IMG/VR virus record: IMGVR_UViG_3300007516_000057
Coordinates: 1 to 36,864 of that record
Origin: a virus
Reading direction: 5' to 3' (one strand)
DNA: 36,864 bases
Shown here: in pieces, positions 21,208 through 28,985 of the stretch
Layout: each line of letters opens with the position of its first letter
Numbering within the stretch: the first letter of the stretch is position 1
Program-made: the position numbers and the translations under genes
Notes under the pieces: generated by a model
Told to the model about the DNA's origin: nothing
Seen by the model: only the letters and a program-made list of their open reading frames with translations
Databases searched by the model: none

Positions 21208-22586
21208 AGGAATAGTCCCTCATCTGGTACAGATCTTGCGATCTTATATTGGGTGTCGACGTTTTCTCCCAGGTCTTGCTTAACACGGTCAAGAGCGGAG
21301 CGTCGAGCATTCTCTGTCTTTTCAAGATACATAGAAATGACCTTATTTTTAATGTCTTCTTCAAGAGGGCCAGCAACAGAACTCACGCGCTCAAGAGCTA
21401 TACTGCGCACTGCTGTAGCATTCGCAATAACCTCTTCAGTGAGGCTGGCGACGAGAATAAGCGGATCCTCGTTGGTCAATTTATCAATGTCGATTGCTTC
21501 TGCTTCGGCCGACTGCTTTTCAATGATTTCGTCCATCCATCCGTCGTTCTCTCTGCTGAAACTAGAAACAGAAATGTTCTTCCCGACCTCGTACTTCGGG
21601 AGATCTCCGAGATACTCAACGTCGGCCTCCGTCATGGCGGAAGCAAGACGACTCTGGAGCGTTTCAATTCTGCGCTCACAAGCGGTGTGAACCGAATCGA
21701 TTGAAGCCTCTTCGGAAACGGAGAAATCGTGACCCTCAGTGATAAGACGGTAAGCAATGTCTTTGGCGATTTTCAAGTTGTGAATGTTCGCTTTGATCTC
21801 AGATTTTGTCGTAACCTCTTCAGGAACATTGGAGACAAACTCTTTCAATTCCCTGATCGGATCAATCGCTTCCGTCGAAGTGATCTCAAGGAGCTCACGA
21901 GGAACGTCAATGGTTTGACCGTTTACCGACACACGAACGAGGTCTTCGCCCCACATGCCTCGATAGGCGTCAATAATTGTTGCTTCCTCACCACGGAAAT
22001 ATGCTTTTTTCTTCATAGTTTTCTTTGCCTGTGACCAAGATATCGCCGCCGCCGATGCTTGCTCCTCTTTGGTTGGCTCTCCCTTTCCATCTTTGTCGCG
22101 AATTATCGCGTGGTAGACTTCGTTTGCTTTGTCCGCAACGGGACCTGTACCATTTAGGTGTCGCTTACGGCCCTTTTTATTCTTTTCTGTTTTGGCATAC
22201 ACGTTAGGACCTGGAGCATTGTGCGGGACAGTGCTATCAATTTCAAGAGGACCCTCATCAGCCATCATGCTTTCCTGGTTGACAGGGTTCTCTATCTGCG
22301 GTTCAATTCGCGGCTGTTCTGGCTCTGGTCTTTGTCTGTCTCGCACTCTTTGGGCGCGATAATCGTCGACAGTGTCTTGTGACTTCTCAGGAGTATCGAC
22401 GTAGCTTAAATCTTCTCTTTGAAGAAACTGGATCAGTTCTTCGTCTGTGTGATCCTCTTCGGGATCCAGACCTTTTAGATAGTCAATGTCTCCGCGTTCG
22501 GCCTCTTGTTGCTCACCGCTAAGAGAGGCGTTATCGCGTGCGTCGGCTTCCGACATGATCTTCCATTTAGATTTCTTTACTGGCAT
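21204..22586 (-). CDS. Hypothetical protein downstream of terminase (460 aa)
   Basis: A 460-residue, strongly charged protein. The first 130 residues are acidic and Pro-rich. Residues about 150-190 contain ANEVYHAIIRDKDGKG...EQASAAAISWSQAKK, a 'Y-aii-d-----e-AaaiaW-q-kk' pattern seen in small phage head-region proteins and reminiscent of ChaB-like motifs. The remainder is long helices. The ATG at 22586 follows a 43-base gap containing the palindrome TGACA-N6-TGTCA. A head-assembly role is only inferred from location. Confidence 0.6.
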   Translation of the reverse strand: MPVKKSKWKIMSEADARDNASLSGEQQEAERGDIDYLKGLDPEEDHTDEELIQFLQREDLSYVDTPEKSQDTVDDYRAQRVRDRQRPEPEQPRIEPQIENPVNQESMMADEGPLEIDSTVPHNAPGPNVYAKTEKNKKGRKRHLNGTGPVADKANEVYHAIIRDKDGKGEPTKEEQASAAAISWSQAKKTMKKKAYFRGEEATIIDAYRGMWGEDLVRVSVNGQTIDVPRELLEITSTEAIDPIRELKEFVSNVPEEVTTKSEIKANIHNLKIAKDIAYRLITEGHDFSVSEEASIDSVHTACERRIETLQSRLASAMTEADVEYLGDLPKYEVGKNISVSSFSRENDGWMDEIIEKQSAEAEAIDIDKLTNEDPLILVASLTEEVIANATAVRSIALERVSSVAGPLEEDIKNKVISMYLEKTENARRSALDRVKQDLGENVDTQYKIARSVPDEGLFL

Positions 22587-22629
22587 AGCAACCTACACAT
22601 TAAGATTAGCGGTGTGTGACATATAAGTG

Positions 22630-23967
22630 TCATCTGGCTTTAGGTCTGTTCCTGTAATCCATAGATCTTGTCGGTCCTGAACCAGTCTTTTTTGCATTTT
22701 TGTAATAGTCTTCAAAACTCCTGTCTCTACCGAGACCGTAGCCGCCCGGAGCGCCGTACTTCAGACCAGTCTTTAGACCCGCCATTATGCCTGGGCCTCC
22801 ACCAAGAATTATGGATGTGACTTCCGCAATACAATCGGAGATGTCCTTTGTTTGAACGGGTCCAAGATCTTGCTTGTCGACTCTTCCGTTTCTGATTTGA
22901 AGGAACTTCATTTCCATTTTTGTATATTCAGAGTCTGGACAATCAACGGGGATATGAACTAGATCAAGATTTATAGCAGTCTTTAATGATTCGTACTTTT
23001 GCATGTTGATCACCGCCGTTGCTGTCTTTTCAATAACTCTTGTGCTTATCTTGTTTTTCATCAAACGATTGCGCATGCTCTGAATCAAAACGTTTGAGTA
23101 GTATTGATCGAAACTCAGTTCCACAGGGCGAAAGACTCGCATCCATTGCAGAATTTCGTCAAGTACGGTTTCGTAGTGAATCGTTTCGCCAGGGAAGTCT
23201 TTCGGATTCCAGCGTTTCACAACATCAAAAACAACATGCGGTTCTGGTTCGCCGTCTTCGCCTGCGAACTCTTGCATGTGACCAATGGCAAACCCGAATC
23301 CGGCAGTTGTAGACGAGGGATCGCAATGAGCAAAATACTGATACGTGTACGTTCCAGACGTTTGCATCCTGACGGGGGTGTCTTTAAAACTGGAAACAAA
23401 TGCTCGTTCGACATTCTCCGCATTAAGGAACGAATCAACGACCTCGGCCCACTGGCCGCGCCTCTCGACCTTAAACTTCTCGGGGTTCGCCTTTTCCGAC
23501 AGTTCTGCCTCTCGCGCCTTGTCCTTGTCGTCCGGGCTTAGCTTGTCGTGGTCTCCGTCGGGCGAAACCATGATCGCGCTTTTGAACCTTTTACCTGGAT
23601 CCTTTTCGTAGTCTCTATAGAGTTCCCAAGACGGGAACTGAAAACTAAGAAGCGTTGGGAACTTCGCCATATCGTCGACAACCTGATGGCTTTGCAGAAA
23701 CCTGTCGTAGAAGAATCCAATCTTCGTGTATGGCGAAGAGTTCAAAAAGATCATTCCGTCTTTTCCGAACTGAGCAAGCGAAGGTTCTGCCGCGTAATAG
23801 CACTGTTCGAGAGACGAAGAGTTCCCCTCGGTGCTTGTCATGAATGCGGCCTCATCGAAAACAACAACCATTGTGGCAGAACCACGGATGGAGTCAGCGT
23901 TTGCCGACTTGGGAACACCACGAATTTTGGAGAAGTCTCTGCCGATCTTCATTCCCTTCATTCTCAT
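22630..23967 (-). CDS. Terminase large subunit, C-terminal part (Walker B and nuclease)
   Basis: The listed frame starts at ATG 23967 (445 aa), but the same frame is open and conserved-looking up to the TGA at 24052-24054. The true coding part is therefore 473 codons after that stop. MVVVFDEAAFM (D38, E39 from the ATG) is Walker B of the packaging ATPase. FAHCDPSST (D216), ELSFDQYYSN (D287) and DISDCIAE (D378) are the three acidic residues of the RNase H-like nuclease that cuts concatemeric DNA. No ribosome-binding site or start codon occurs between the TGA and ATG 23967. As annotated, this half would lack Walker A. Confidence 0.9.
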   Translation of the reverse strand: MRMKGMKIGRDFSKIRGVPKSANADSIRGSATMVVVFDEAAFMTSTEGNSSSLEQCYYAAEPSLAQFGKDGMIFLNSSPYTKIGFFYDRFLQSHQVVDDMAKFPTLLSFQFPSWELYRDYEKDPGKRFKSAIMVSPDGDHDKLSPDDKDKAREAELSEKANPEKFKVERRGQWAEVVDSFLNAENVERAFVSSFKDTPVRMQTSGTYTYQYFAHCDPSSTTAGFGFAIGHMQEFAGEDGEPEPHVVFDVVKRWNPKDFPGETIHYETVLDEILQWMRVFRPVELSFDQYYSNVLIQSMRNRLMKNKISTRVIEKTATAVINMQKYESLKTAINLDLVHIPVDCPDSEYTKMEMKFLQIRNGRVDKQDLGPVQTKDISDCIAEVTSIILGGGPGIMAGLKTGLKYGAPGGYGLGRDRSFEDYYKNAKKTGSGPTRSMDYRNRPKAR

Positions 23968-24051
23968 CTGAGCGAGATACTGTTCATCTGCAGAGGTCTT
24001 AAGAGTGAACGTCTCTTCTTGAACCTTTCCGATATGTGGCTGAAGATGACG

Positions 24052-24054
24052 TCA
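24052..24054 (-). other. In-frame TGA between the two terminase halves
   Basis: Reading minus-strand codons through the junction gives ...ACT CGT TGA CGT CAT..., with the amino-terminal and carboxy-terminal terminase parts in the same frame on either side. It is a single stop codon, not a frameshift. The TGA-C context is a comparatively leaky one. Confidence 0.85.
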
Positions 24055-24534
24055 ACGAGTAATGACCGACACGAGGTCGGCGTACTGATACGCCTTTGCC
24101 TGCGTAAGAGCAGTAGCCAGACACATAAAGTAGATCTCTTTGTCTGGGTCAATACTGTAGTACCGACCTGGGTCGCCCAACTTCCAAGTGTCGAACATCT
24201 TCTTGCCTACGGCAAGAGACGTGACATAGCCCTTAGAGGAGCGACGACCACCAACCAACTGGACTTCTGGAAAATTCTGATAGCCATTCTCTCTCAACCA
24301 TTCTGTTTGTTGTCTAACCATTGGAGAAATTATTATTTCCCCGTCTGGCGCAAGCCAACCATTAAGAATATCTTCTTCCCACCCCTCCAACTCTTCCAAG
24401 AACATGGTCTTTAGTAAAACCTTTTGTCTTGGATAGAGAGGCTTGTTACAGAACTGGTCGCTTTCTGCGAATTCAACAATGCTGACTTTTGTTGTATCGA
24501 AAGCTCGAAGGACCTGATCTGCGAGAATAGACAT
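24052..24534 (-). CDS. Terminase large subunit, N-terminal part (Walker A)
   Basis: This 160-codon frame encodes the start of the packaging ATPase: LYPRQKVLLKTMF (adenine-binding region, about 33-45) and FPEVQLVGGRRSSKG (Walker A, 95-102, with Lys101). It ends IYFMCLATALTQAKAYQYADLVSVITR, typical of the strand and helix that follow Walker A. On its own it lacks Walker B and the nuclease and would be inactive. It continues in the same frame past a TGA into the 22630-24051 region, giving about 634 residues in total, a usual length for the family. ATG 24534 has AAAGG four bases upstream. Confidence 0.85.
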   Translation of the reverse strand: MSILADQVLRAFDTTKVSIVEFAESDQFCNKPLYPRQKVLLKTMFLEELEGWEEDILNGWLAPDGEIIISPMVRQQTEWLRENGYQNFPEVQLVGGRRSSKGYVTSLAVGKKMFDTWKLGDPGRYYSIDPDKEIYFMCLATALTQAKAYQYADLVSVITR

Positions 24535-24872
24535 TAACCTTTGTAATTTTCTTTCTCACCACGGAATTTCTCACCACGAGCATTACCGCTAAGAACCTCC
24601 CACTGTTTCTTTTCGTGATCGAATTCTTGCTTTGCGGCGGCAGTTGTTTCAATCCTTCCGATAACCTCAATGCACGGTGGCTGGAAGAACAGAACAGGAG
24701 CGAGGTCCACATACACCTTGAAGCCAGCAGCATGAAACTTGTCCTCTGCTCTCTTCGCCATCTCTGCAAGATTCATTTGAGTATTCGTTCTCTTAGAAAA
24801 GTCTGACGCCAACTCAGACGTGATCTTTCCTATCTTCATAATCTCATAATCGTAAAGATCGTTATTGTCCAT
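24534..24872 (-). CDS. Hypothetical protein between terminase subunits (112 aa)
   Basis: A 112-residue helical/charged protein. The middle contains a hydrophobic strand pair (FKVYVDLAPVLFFQPPCIEVIGRI, about 51-74). The C-terminus is basic and ends directly at the terminase start. I recognise no family. Its position suggests a packaging accessory, by inference only. ATG 24872 overlaps the preceding gene by 11 bases. Confidence 0.6.
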   Translation of the reverse strand: MDNNDLYDYEIMKIGKITSELASDFSKRTNTQMNLAEMAKRAEDKFHAAGFKVYVDLAPVLFFQPPCIEVIGRIETTAAAKQEFDHEKKQWEVLSGNARGEKFRGEKENYKG

Positions 24873-25590
24873 CTTCTTCTTCGTCCTCGTTGTCTTCCTC
24901 GGTTAGTTCCATTACCGCTGACGCCTGGCTTGTTAGTGATTGTCTTGTGCTTGTGGGAAGGCTTTCGATAATTATTGGAGCACCACTAAAGTTGTCAGTG
25001 ACCATTCTGTCTTGCTCAAGTATTCTATTGAACCTGAAAAGAATTTTGTCATAACTTCCTTGTCCGACAATTTCCTTCACTGCTTGTGTAAACGCATTGA
25101 AGTCCCTCATCATTTCATCTACCTGAACAGACGCCGTATCTTTTTCCATTTTCTCCATAAGGGAGATCATCTGAATGATGTCGCGTGGCTCGGGAACAAC
25201 CGTTCCATCAAGAATCGACTGGTAAGACTTCATGAGGGCGACTTCCATATATCCCCTTCGAGTCAAAAGAAGTCTGCTCGTGCTGTCTACGTCTTCACCG
25301 ATCTGTCGCGCCTTCTCTTCGATAACGCGACGAATTGCGGCTTGCTCAACGCTCAGATGTTTTCGCTTGTGGTTCGACAGCCCACGGCGCGTAATGCCCT
25401 CCTCCTCAAACTGTCGAGCTATCTCAGAAAAAGGGACACCCATGACCAGCAACTGATCAATGGTCCTTCTCCATTTAGATTTGCAAATAGAACAGCGAGG
25501 CTCAACGATCTCATTGGTGGCAAAAGACACAGTCATTCCGCCACCACTGTTGCCGCCGGGCGGAGTTGGGGTGTTTCCGAATCTACTCAT
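24862..25590 (-). CDS. Zinc/HTH protein in small-terminase position (242 aa)
   Basis: After a Gly/Pro-rich leader, residues about 33-80 combine a CSIC knuckle with a helix-turn-helix, PFSEIARQFEEEGITRRGLSNHKRKH, ending in two His residues that could complete a zinc site. The rest is helical with a very acidic tail. DNA-binding small terminase subunits recognise the packaging start and sit just before the large subunit, so that is the favoured role; a general regulator is possible. ATG 25590 has AGGA upstream. Confidence 0.6.
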   Translation of the reverse strand: MSRFGNTPTPPGGNSGGGMTVSFATNEIVEPRCSICKSKWRRTIDQLLVMGVPFSEIARQFEEEGITRRGLSNHKRKHLSVEQAAIRRVIEEKARQIGEDVDSTSRLLLTRRGYMEVALMKSYQSILDGTVVPEPRDIIQMISLMEKMEKDTASVQVDEMMRDFNAFTQAVKEIVGQGSYDKILFRFNRILEQDRMVTDNFSGAPIIIESLPTSTRQSLTSQASAVMELTEEDNEDEEEDGQ

Positions 25591-25596
25591 ACAATC

Positions 25597-26067
25597 CTAA
25601 CGATAAAAGGAAGCTCCGTGTCGTCGGCGCTGCTCGTCGCTGTTGACTTTTCTTCCTTGCGGATGCGGTCGCCAGAACATGCCCTCGTTGATGGAAGGCT
25701 CAGGAACTCCGTTCTGGTTGTAGATCTCTCTTCGCTTGCGTGCGTAAATGTGCTCTTCAAAAAGAATAGGAGCGTCGCCCTTAATCCCGTTGGGCTTTCC
25801 CGTTTCGGGACTGGTCGCACGGGAATGAGCACGAAGGATGTCGTCGGCCATAAGGTCGAGCTCCGTGCCAGTGTACTTGTTGTTTTCTTCGATAACAAGA
25901 GTGTCTTTTCCAGCACCGAGATCAACAACGATCTTCTTTCCGCCCTTTTTGCGCGGCGTCCCGTCTAGATTGAATTCCGATCTTTCCCGATACTCATCAA
26001 GAAAGTCGTCCTCAACGCGATCATCGTCGTCGGAATCATCATCTTCAAAATCTTCGTCGTCAGTCAA
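25597..26067 (-). CDS. Acidic hypothetical protein (156 aa)
   Basis: I place the start at TTG 26067: GGAG lies eight bases upstream and the TTG overlaps the regulator's TGA. A longer frame from TTG 26139 would overlap that gene by 80 bases. The N-terminus is a run of Asp/Glu (about 2-25), followed by a Gly/Lys patch and a basic C-terminal third with WRPHPQGR. It precedes the packaging genes; function unknown. Confidence 0.5.
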   Translation of the reverse strand: MTDDEDFEDDDSDDDDRVEDDFLDEYRERSEFNLDGTPRKKGGKKIVVDLGAGKDTLVIEENNKYTGTELDLMADDILRAHSRATSPETGKPNGIKGDAPILFEEHIYARKRREIYNQNGVPEPSINEGMFWRPHPQGRKVNSDEQRRRHGASFYR

Positions 26068-26410
26068 CTGGTTTTCTCCGTTTTCTTTTTGGCTTCTCTC
26101 CTTGATTGTCTCCAAAATACTCTTTGGCAATCTGAGCAAAACCAGACTCTACATATTGACAGACAGATACGGTAGTAATTCCCATCTTTTCTGCAACATC
26201 TCTTTGCTTCATATCGAGAGTTACGTTGTAATAAATCGCTTCTCTCTTCCTCGGAGAAAGAGTTTCCAGCGCATCTTTAAGATCTATGAAGCACATATCA
26301 AGACCCGCATATGAAATAACAAGAATGCCCTTGTGTCTGAAAAGATTTTCCATCTCTTCATAGTGACGAACGGCTTCTCTTAAGACTCGGTGTTTTTTCT
26401 TTTCGTCCAT
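26060..26410 (-). CDS. Sigma region 4-like transcription regulator (116 aa)
   Basis: Residues about 44-100 (DLKDALETLSPRKREAIYYNVTLDMKQRDVAEKMGITTVSVCQYVESG) match sigma-70 region 4: the 'L-p--r--i----l-g-s--eIA-----s---V' helix-turn-helix. There is no region 2, so it cannot act as a full sigma factor alone. It may bind -35 elements or act as a late-gene activator or appropriator. A basic tail (KPKRKRRK) ends the protein. It lies between recombination and packaging genes, a suitable place for a late switch. Confidence 0.75.
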   Translation of the reverse strand: MDEKKKHRVLREAVRHYEEMENLFRHKGILVISYAGLDMCFIDLKDALETLSPRKREAIYYNVTLDMKQRDVAEKMGITTVSVCQYVESGFAQIAKEYFGDNQGEKPKRKRRKPVD

Positions 26411-26928
26411 GCTATCGGTATCGCTAACGCATCTGTCTCATCGGCCAGATACTTGTTGGATTTTAGTTCAGGAAACACTTCAAGAACGGCATTTTTAACT
26501 TGCACTTTTGTAGCCATGCCGTGACCCGTCATTTGTTTTTTTACTGTCGATGCTGTTATCTCCGACCAGTAGACACCGCTTAGTTCGGCCATAACCTGAC
26601 CGACGGTAGCGACCGCAAAAGCAAGAAGACGCTGCCCTGCGGCAGCGCCAACGTTAGTCACTGGAAGAAACTCAAAAATAAACAGATCTGGATTGTGCTC
26701 TTCGATCTTCCTCTGGAATACCTCAATGGCGTTCGTAATCAAACGCATCTTGTATGCGCTGTACGTTTCTTGTATTTCGTCTTTACGGCTAAGACCAAAG
26801 ATGCCCGACGCAACAAAGCGGGGGTTAGAGAACTGGTCTGTCGAACCGTCTAGATCAAAGTCCAGTACTGAGAACCCACAGCGTTTTGCTCCTGGGTCTA
26901 TTCCTATGATTCTTACTTGCTCTATCAA
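26380..26928 (-). CDS. ruvC: RuvC-type Holliday junction resolvase (182 aa)
   Basis: The RNase H-like fold's catalytic acids are in place: IIGIDPGAKRCGFS (D11), FIFEFLPV (Glu in the second strand), and DETDALAIP near the C-terminus. GVYWSEITASTVKKQMTGHG corresponds to the RuvC helix that precedes the last motif. The enzyme cuts four-way junctions symmetrically; in phages it clears branched replication products before packaging. The length is typical. The start is TTG 26928. It overlaps the regulator gene by 31 bases. Confidence 0.85.
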   Translation of the reverse strand: MIEQVRIIGIDPGAKRCGFSVLDFDLDGSTDQFSNPRFVASGIFGLSRKDEIQETYSAYKMRLITNAIEVFQRKIEEHNPDLFIFEFLPVTNVGAAAGQRLLAFAVATVGQVMAELSGVYWSEITASTVKKQMTGHGMATKVQVKNAVLEVFPELKSNKYLADETDALAIPIAWTKRKNTES

Positions 26929-26931
26929 CGT

Positions 26932-27612
26932 TCATCCGCATGTTGTGCAGACCACAGGGGTTTTGTTTTTGACTGCTTCGGAGACTCTTCCCCACTTGCC
27001 GTATATCGTTTCAAGCATTTGGTTGTCTCTGTGAAACACGAATTCTTTAAACTCATGTGGTGTGTCTTTTTGTATGCCAACAATTATAGCAGACTCCACA
27101 CGATTATCCCAAGCCATGTAGCAATTAACTTGCATCGCCCATTTGGCAAGCAACACATCAGCTGGCTTTTGGTAACTAAAAGAGTTCATTGTTTTGAAAT
27201 CAATAAGGTAAGATCCCTTGCCGGGGATGTCACATTTTGCAACATCCGCAAATCCCCTAGCCCACCACCCATCGCCGTCGTGGCGAAGTTCCTTCTCGAT
27301 GTCTTCTTTTTCACAGAAGCCAAGTTGGTTGCACAATATGTCCTGCAGAAGACCATGCCAGAAATGACCCACAAAGAAGTTTTTGTGGCTGGTCGCTGTG
27401 AAGGTCTCCTTCTCTACCTGTCCTGAGAACTTCTTGTAAAGTTCGCATTCACAAGGATAGCAATCAGAGGACGGATGAAAAGCGTCATCGGGCTCCTTGC
27501 CTGGTCTGATTTCTGTGTCAAAGCTGTCCGGGAATTGAGCACGGGCAAGATAGTTGTTGATGTGGGGAACGAGGATCTCTTTCTTTGCGAGATCCTTAAC
27601 GAAACTAGCCAA
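26932..27612 (-). CDS. Cas4/RecB-like PD-(D/E)xK nuclease (226 aa)
   Basis: The order of motifs fits the Cas4/RecB nuclease family: a Cys-bearing PSSDCYPCECELYK segment (C51, C54, C56), a GHFWHGLLQ helix (H86), RGFADV (D123), YLIDFKT (D138, K140), and a Q161VNCY helix. C222 and C225 near the C-terminus could join the N-terminal Cys residues in an Fe-S cluster. Such enzymes act as 5'-3' single-strand exonucleases. It sits in the RecA/resolvase block, suggesting end processing for recombination, not a CRISPR role, as there is no CRISPR locus here. TTG 27612 is the apparent start. Confidence 0.75.
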   Translation of the reverse strand: MASFVKDLAKKEILVPHINNYLARAQFPDSFDTEIRPGKEPDDAFHPSSDCYPCECELYKKFSGQVEKETFTATSHKNFFVGHFWHGLLQDILCNQLGFCEKEDIEKELRHDGDGWWARGFADVAKCDIPGKGSYLIDFKTMNSFSYQKPADVLLAKWAMQVNCYMAWDNRVESAIIVGIQKDTPHEFKEFVFHRDNQMLETIYGKWGRVSEAVKNKTPVVCTTCG

Positions 27613-27961
27613 CGTATTTCTTCCAGTCTTTTAGTAGAACACAAACAAGATCGACATTCCCTTTGTGGTCGGACAGGACCGACTCTGGGTTGTGAATGCG
27701 AAGAGCCATCATGGGAGTTTTGCGGTTGAGCGCAGCCTCGTCAAAAACCTTCTCAACATCCGTGAGCCGGACGCTGATGCTCTTTGAGGACTTCTCTGGG
27801 TTTCCAGACAGTTTGCACTCGACGATGAACTCTTTCGAGTCAACGTCTCCGTCGTCGTATATCCAAGCCCCAGACGACGGGGATCGACGCCCACCCATGC
27901 TCTTAGCAATGTGCTCTTCTTGTGCAACAGAGTGCTCCTTAATCAGTTTGCGGTTTGGCAA
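27605..27961 (-). CDS. PD-(D/E)xK resolvase-like nuclease (118 aa)
   Basis: I choose TTG 27961, seven bases after GAGAGG; the longer frame reads deep into recA. The protein has an N-terminal helix with an acidic pair (Q14EEHIAKSMGGRR), then SSGA, DDGDVDSKEFIVECK (D39/D41, E48, K50) and a C-terminal helix/strand. This is the core of small PD-(D/E)xK nucleases such as archaeal Hjc-type Holliday junction resolvases. In this operon a branched-DNA role is likely. It overlaps recA by 23 bases. Confidence 0.65.
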   Translation of the reverse strand: MPNRKLIKEHSVAQEEHIAKSMGGRRSPSSGAWIYDDGDVDSKEFIVECKLSGNPEKSSKSISVRLTDVEKVFDEAALNRKTPMMALRIHNPESVLSDHKGNVDLVCVLLKDWKKYVG

Positions 27962-28985
27962 TGCCGAACCTCTCAAGCGCGAGTTCACGAATCTCGTCGA
28001 ACCTCTCGGCGTACAGAAGTTGCGCCAACTCTCGCTCTCGAAAACTTTTGCCGTCGTACTTGAACCAGCCGCGATTGTTCTCCACAATGTTGAGACGAAG
28101 AGCCACAGAAAGCAGGTCTCCCTCCTTGTCAATGCCGAAGGGCAGTCCTTCAATTGGAGTGTTGTAGAAGTCAAAACGTGTTTCACGACGACCGCCGAGC
28201 GCAACCTTATTGCGCTGCGTGATGATGCGAACCTCATGAGAGACCTGGATGGATCCGTCCTTGCCTCTCTCCACCAGTTCGTTTGTCATTGGGTCGTAGA
28301 AACGATCACCCTTGGAGTCCCCCTTGCGAAGTTGCAAGATGATCTGTTCGTGATGCTCAAGCGCATTACCGCCAGGCTGTGAGTACACGCCCGGAACGGT
28401 AGCGCTCATAACGGCACGAACCTGATTCAAAAGGATCACACAGGCGTTTTTGGTGTACATGCGGGGAGTCATCGCCTTGACAGCGAAACTGATCAGGTTG
28501 GCCTGACCGCCCTGACGAGGCTTACCATCTTTGGCGTCCATCTCACTCGCGTGAGCCATTGCGCCAATTGAATCAAAGACAAGAAAACGAATGCCGTTGT
28601 CTATCATATAGAGAGCGCCCTTGACAGCGTCCTCTCCGCTTTCAGGCCGAAAGATGACAAGCTTGCTTGTGTCCACTCCATGCAGTTCCGCCCAGCTTTC
28701 GCTGAAGTCTGGCTCAACCGCAACCCATCCGCAAGCCATTCCCATCTTCTGAGCGTTAGCGATGCCCGCTAGCGCGAGCACAGATTTTCCGACATCCCTC
28801 GGCCCGAAAATTCCAATCATGCGACGAGTCGGCCACCCACCCGTTCCAAGGTGAAGGTCAAGCGAAAGGCAGCCCGTCGGGACAACGTCATACCCAAGGC
28901 TTTTGTTTGCGGTGGTGACTACCCCCTTGATCCCTGCGGCGCTTGACAACTTCTTTGCGATCTCGTCTGCTTCGGTGTTAACCAC
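27939..28985 (-). CDS. recA: RecA recombinase (348 aa)
   Basis: Full-length RecA. Walker A is GPRDVGKS (61-68, a variant of GPESSGKT that keeps Lys and Ser). FLVFDSIGA is Walker B. KNACVILLNQVR matches the segment with the catalytic Gln (the bacterial 'INQ' block), and GGNALEHHEQIILQLRKG is the DNA-binding/loop region. It polymerises on ssDNA and drives strand exchange in phage recombination-dependent replication. GTG 28985 overlaps the dnaE stop, with GGAG nine bases upstream. The C-terminal third is shorter than in E. coli. Confidence 0.9.
   Translation of the reverse strand: MVNTEADEIAKKLSSAAGIKGVVTTANKSLGYDVVPTGCLSLDLHLGTGGWPTRRMIGIFGPRDVGKSVLALAGIANAQKMGMACGWVAVEPDFSESWAELHGVDTSKLVIFRPESGEDAVKGALYMIDNGIRFLVFDSIGAMAHASEMDAKDGKPRQGGQANLISFAVKAMTPRMYTKNACVILLNQVRAVMSATVPGVYSQPGGNALEHHEQIILQLRKGDSKGDRFYDPMTNELVERGKDGSIQVSHEVRIITQRNKVALGGRRETRFDFYNTPIEGLPFGIDKEGDLLSVALRLNIVENNRGWFKYDGKSFRERELAQLLYAERFDEIRELALERFGIAKPQTD

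Noticed and set aside
24000-24060. Selenocysteine insertion at the terminase TGA
   Set aside because: I see no convincing SECIS-like stem-loop just after the TGA, and terminases are not known selenoproteins.
24000-24070. Programmed frameshift or intron in the terminase
   Set aside because: Both halves are in the same frame and contiguous, so neither a frameshift nor an inserted intron is needed to explain the break.
23548-24414. 288-codon plus-strand ORF across the terminase break
   Set aside because: It spans a region whose minus strand carries conserved terminase motifs on both sides. No function is visible in the antisense frame.
24940-25968. 342-codon plus-strand ORF
   Set aside because: It is antisense to the zinc/HTH protein and the acidic protein, which have proper starts and tight operon junctions. 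The translation shows no domain.
26932-27612. Cas4 as evidence of a CRISPR system
   Set aside because: No cas genes or repeats accompany it, and its neighbours are recombination genes. Cas4-like nucleases are common in phages.
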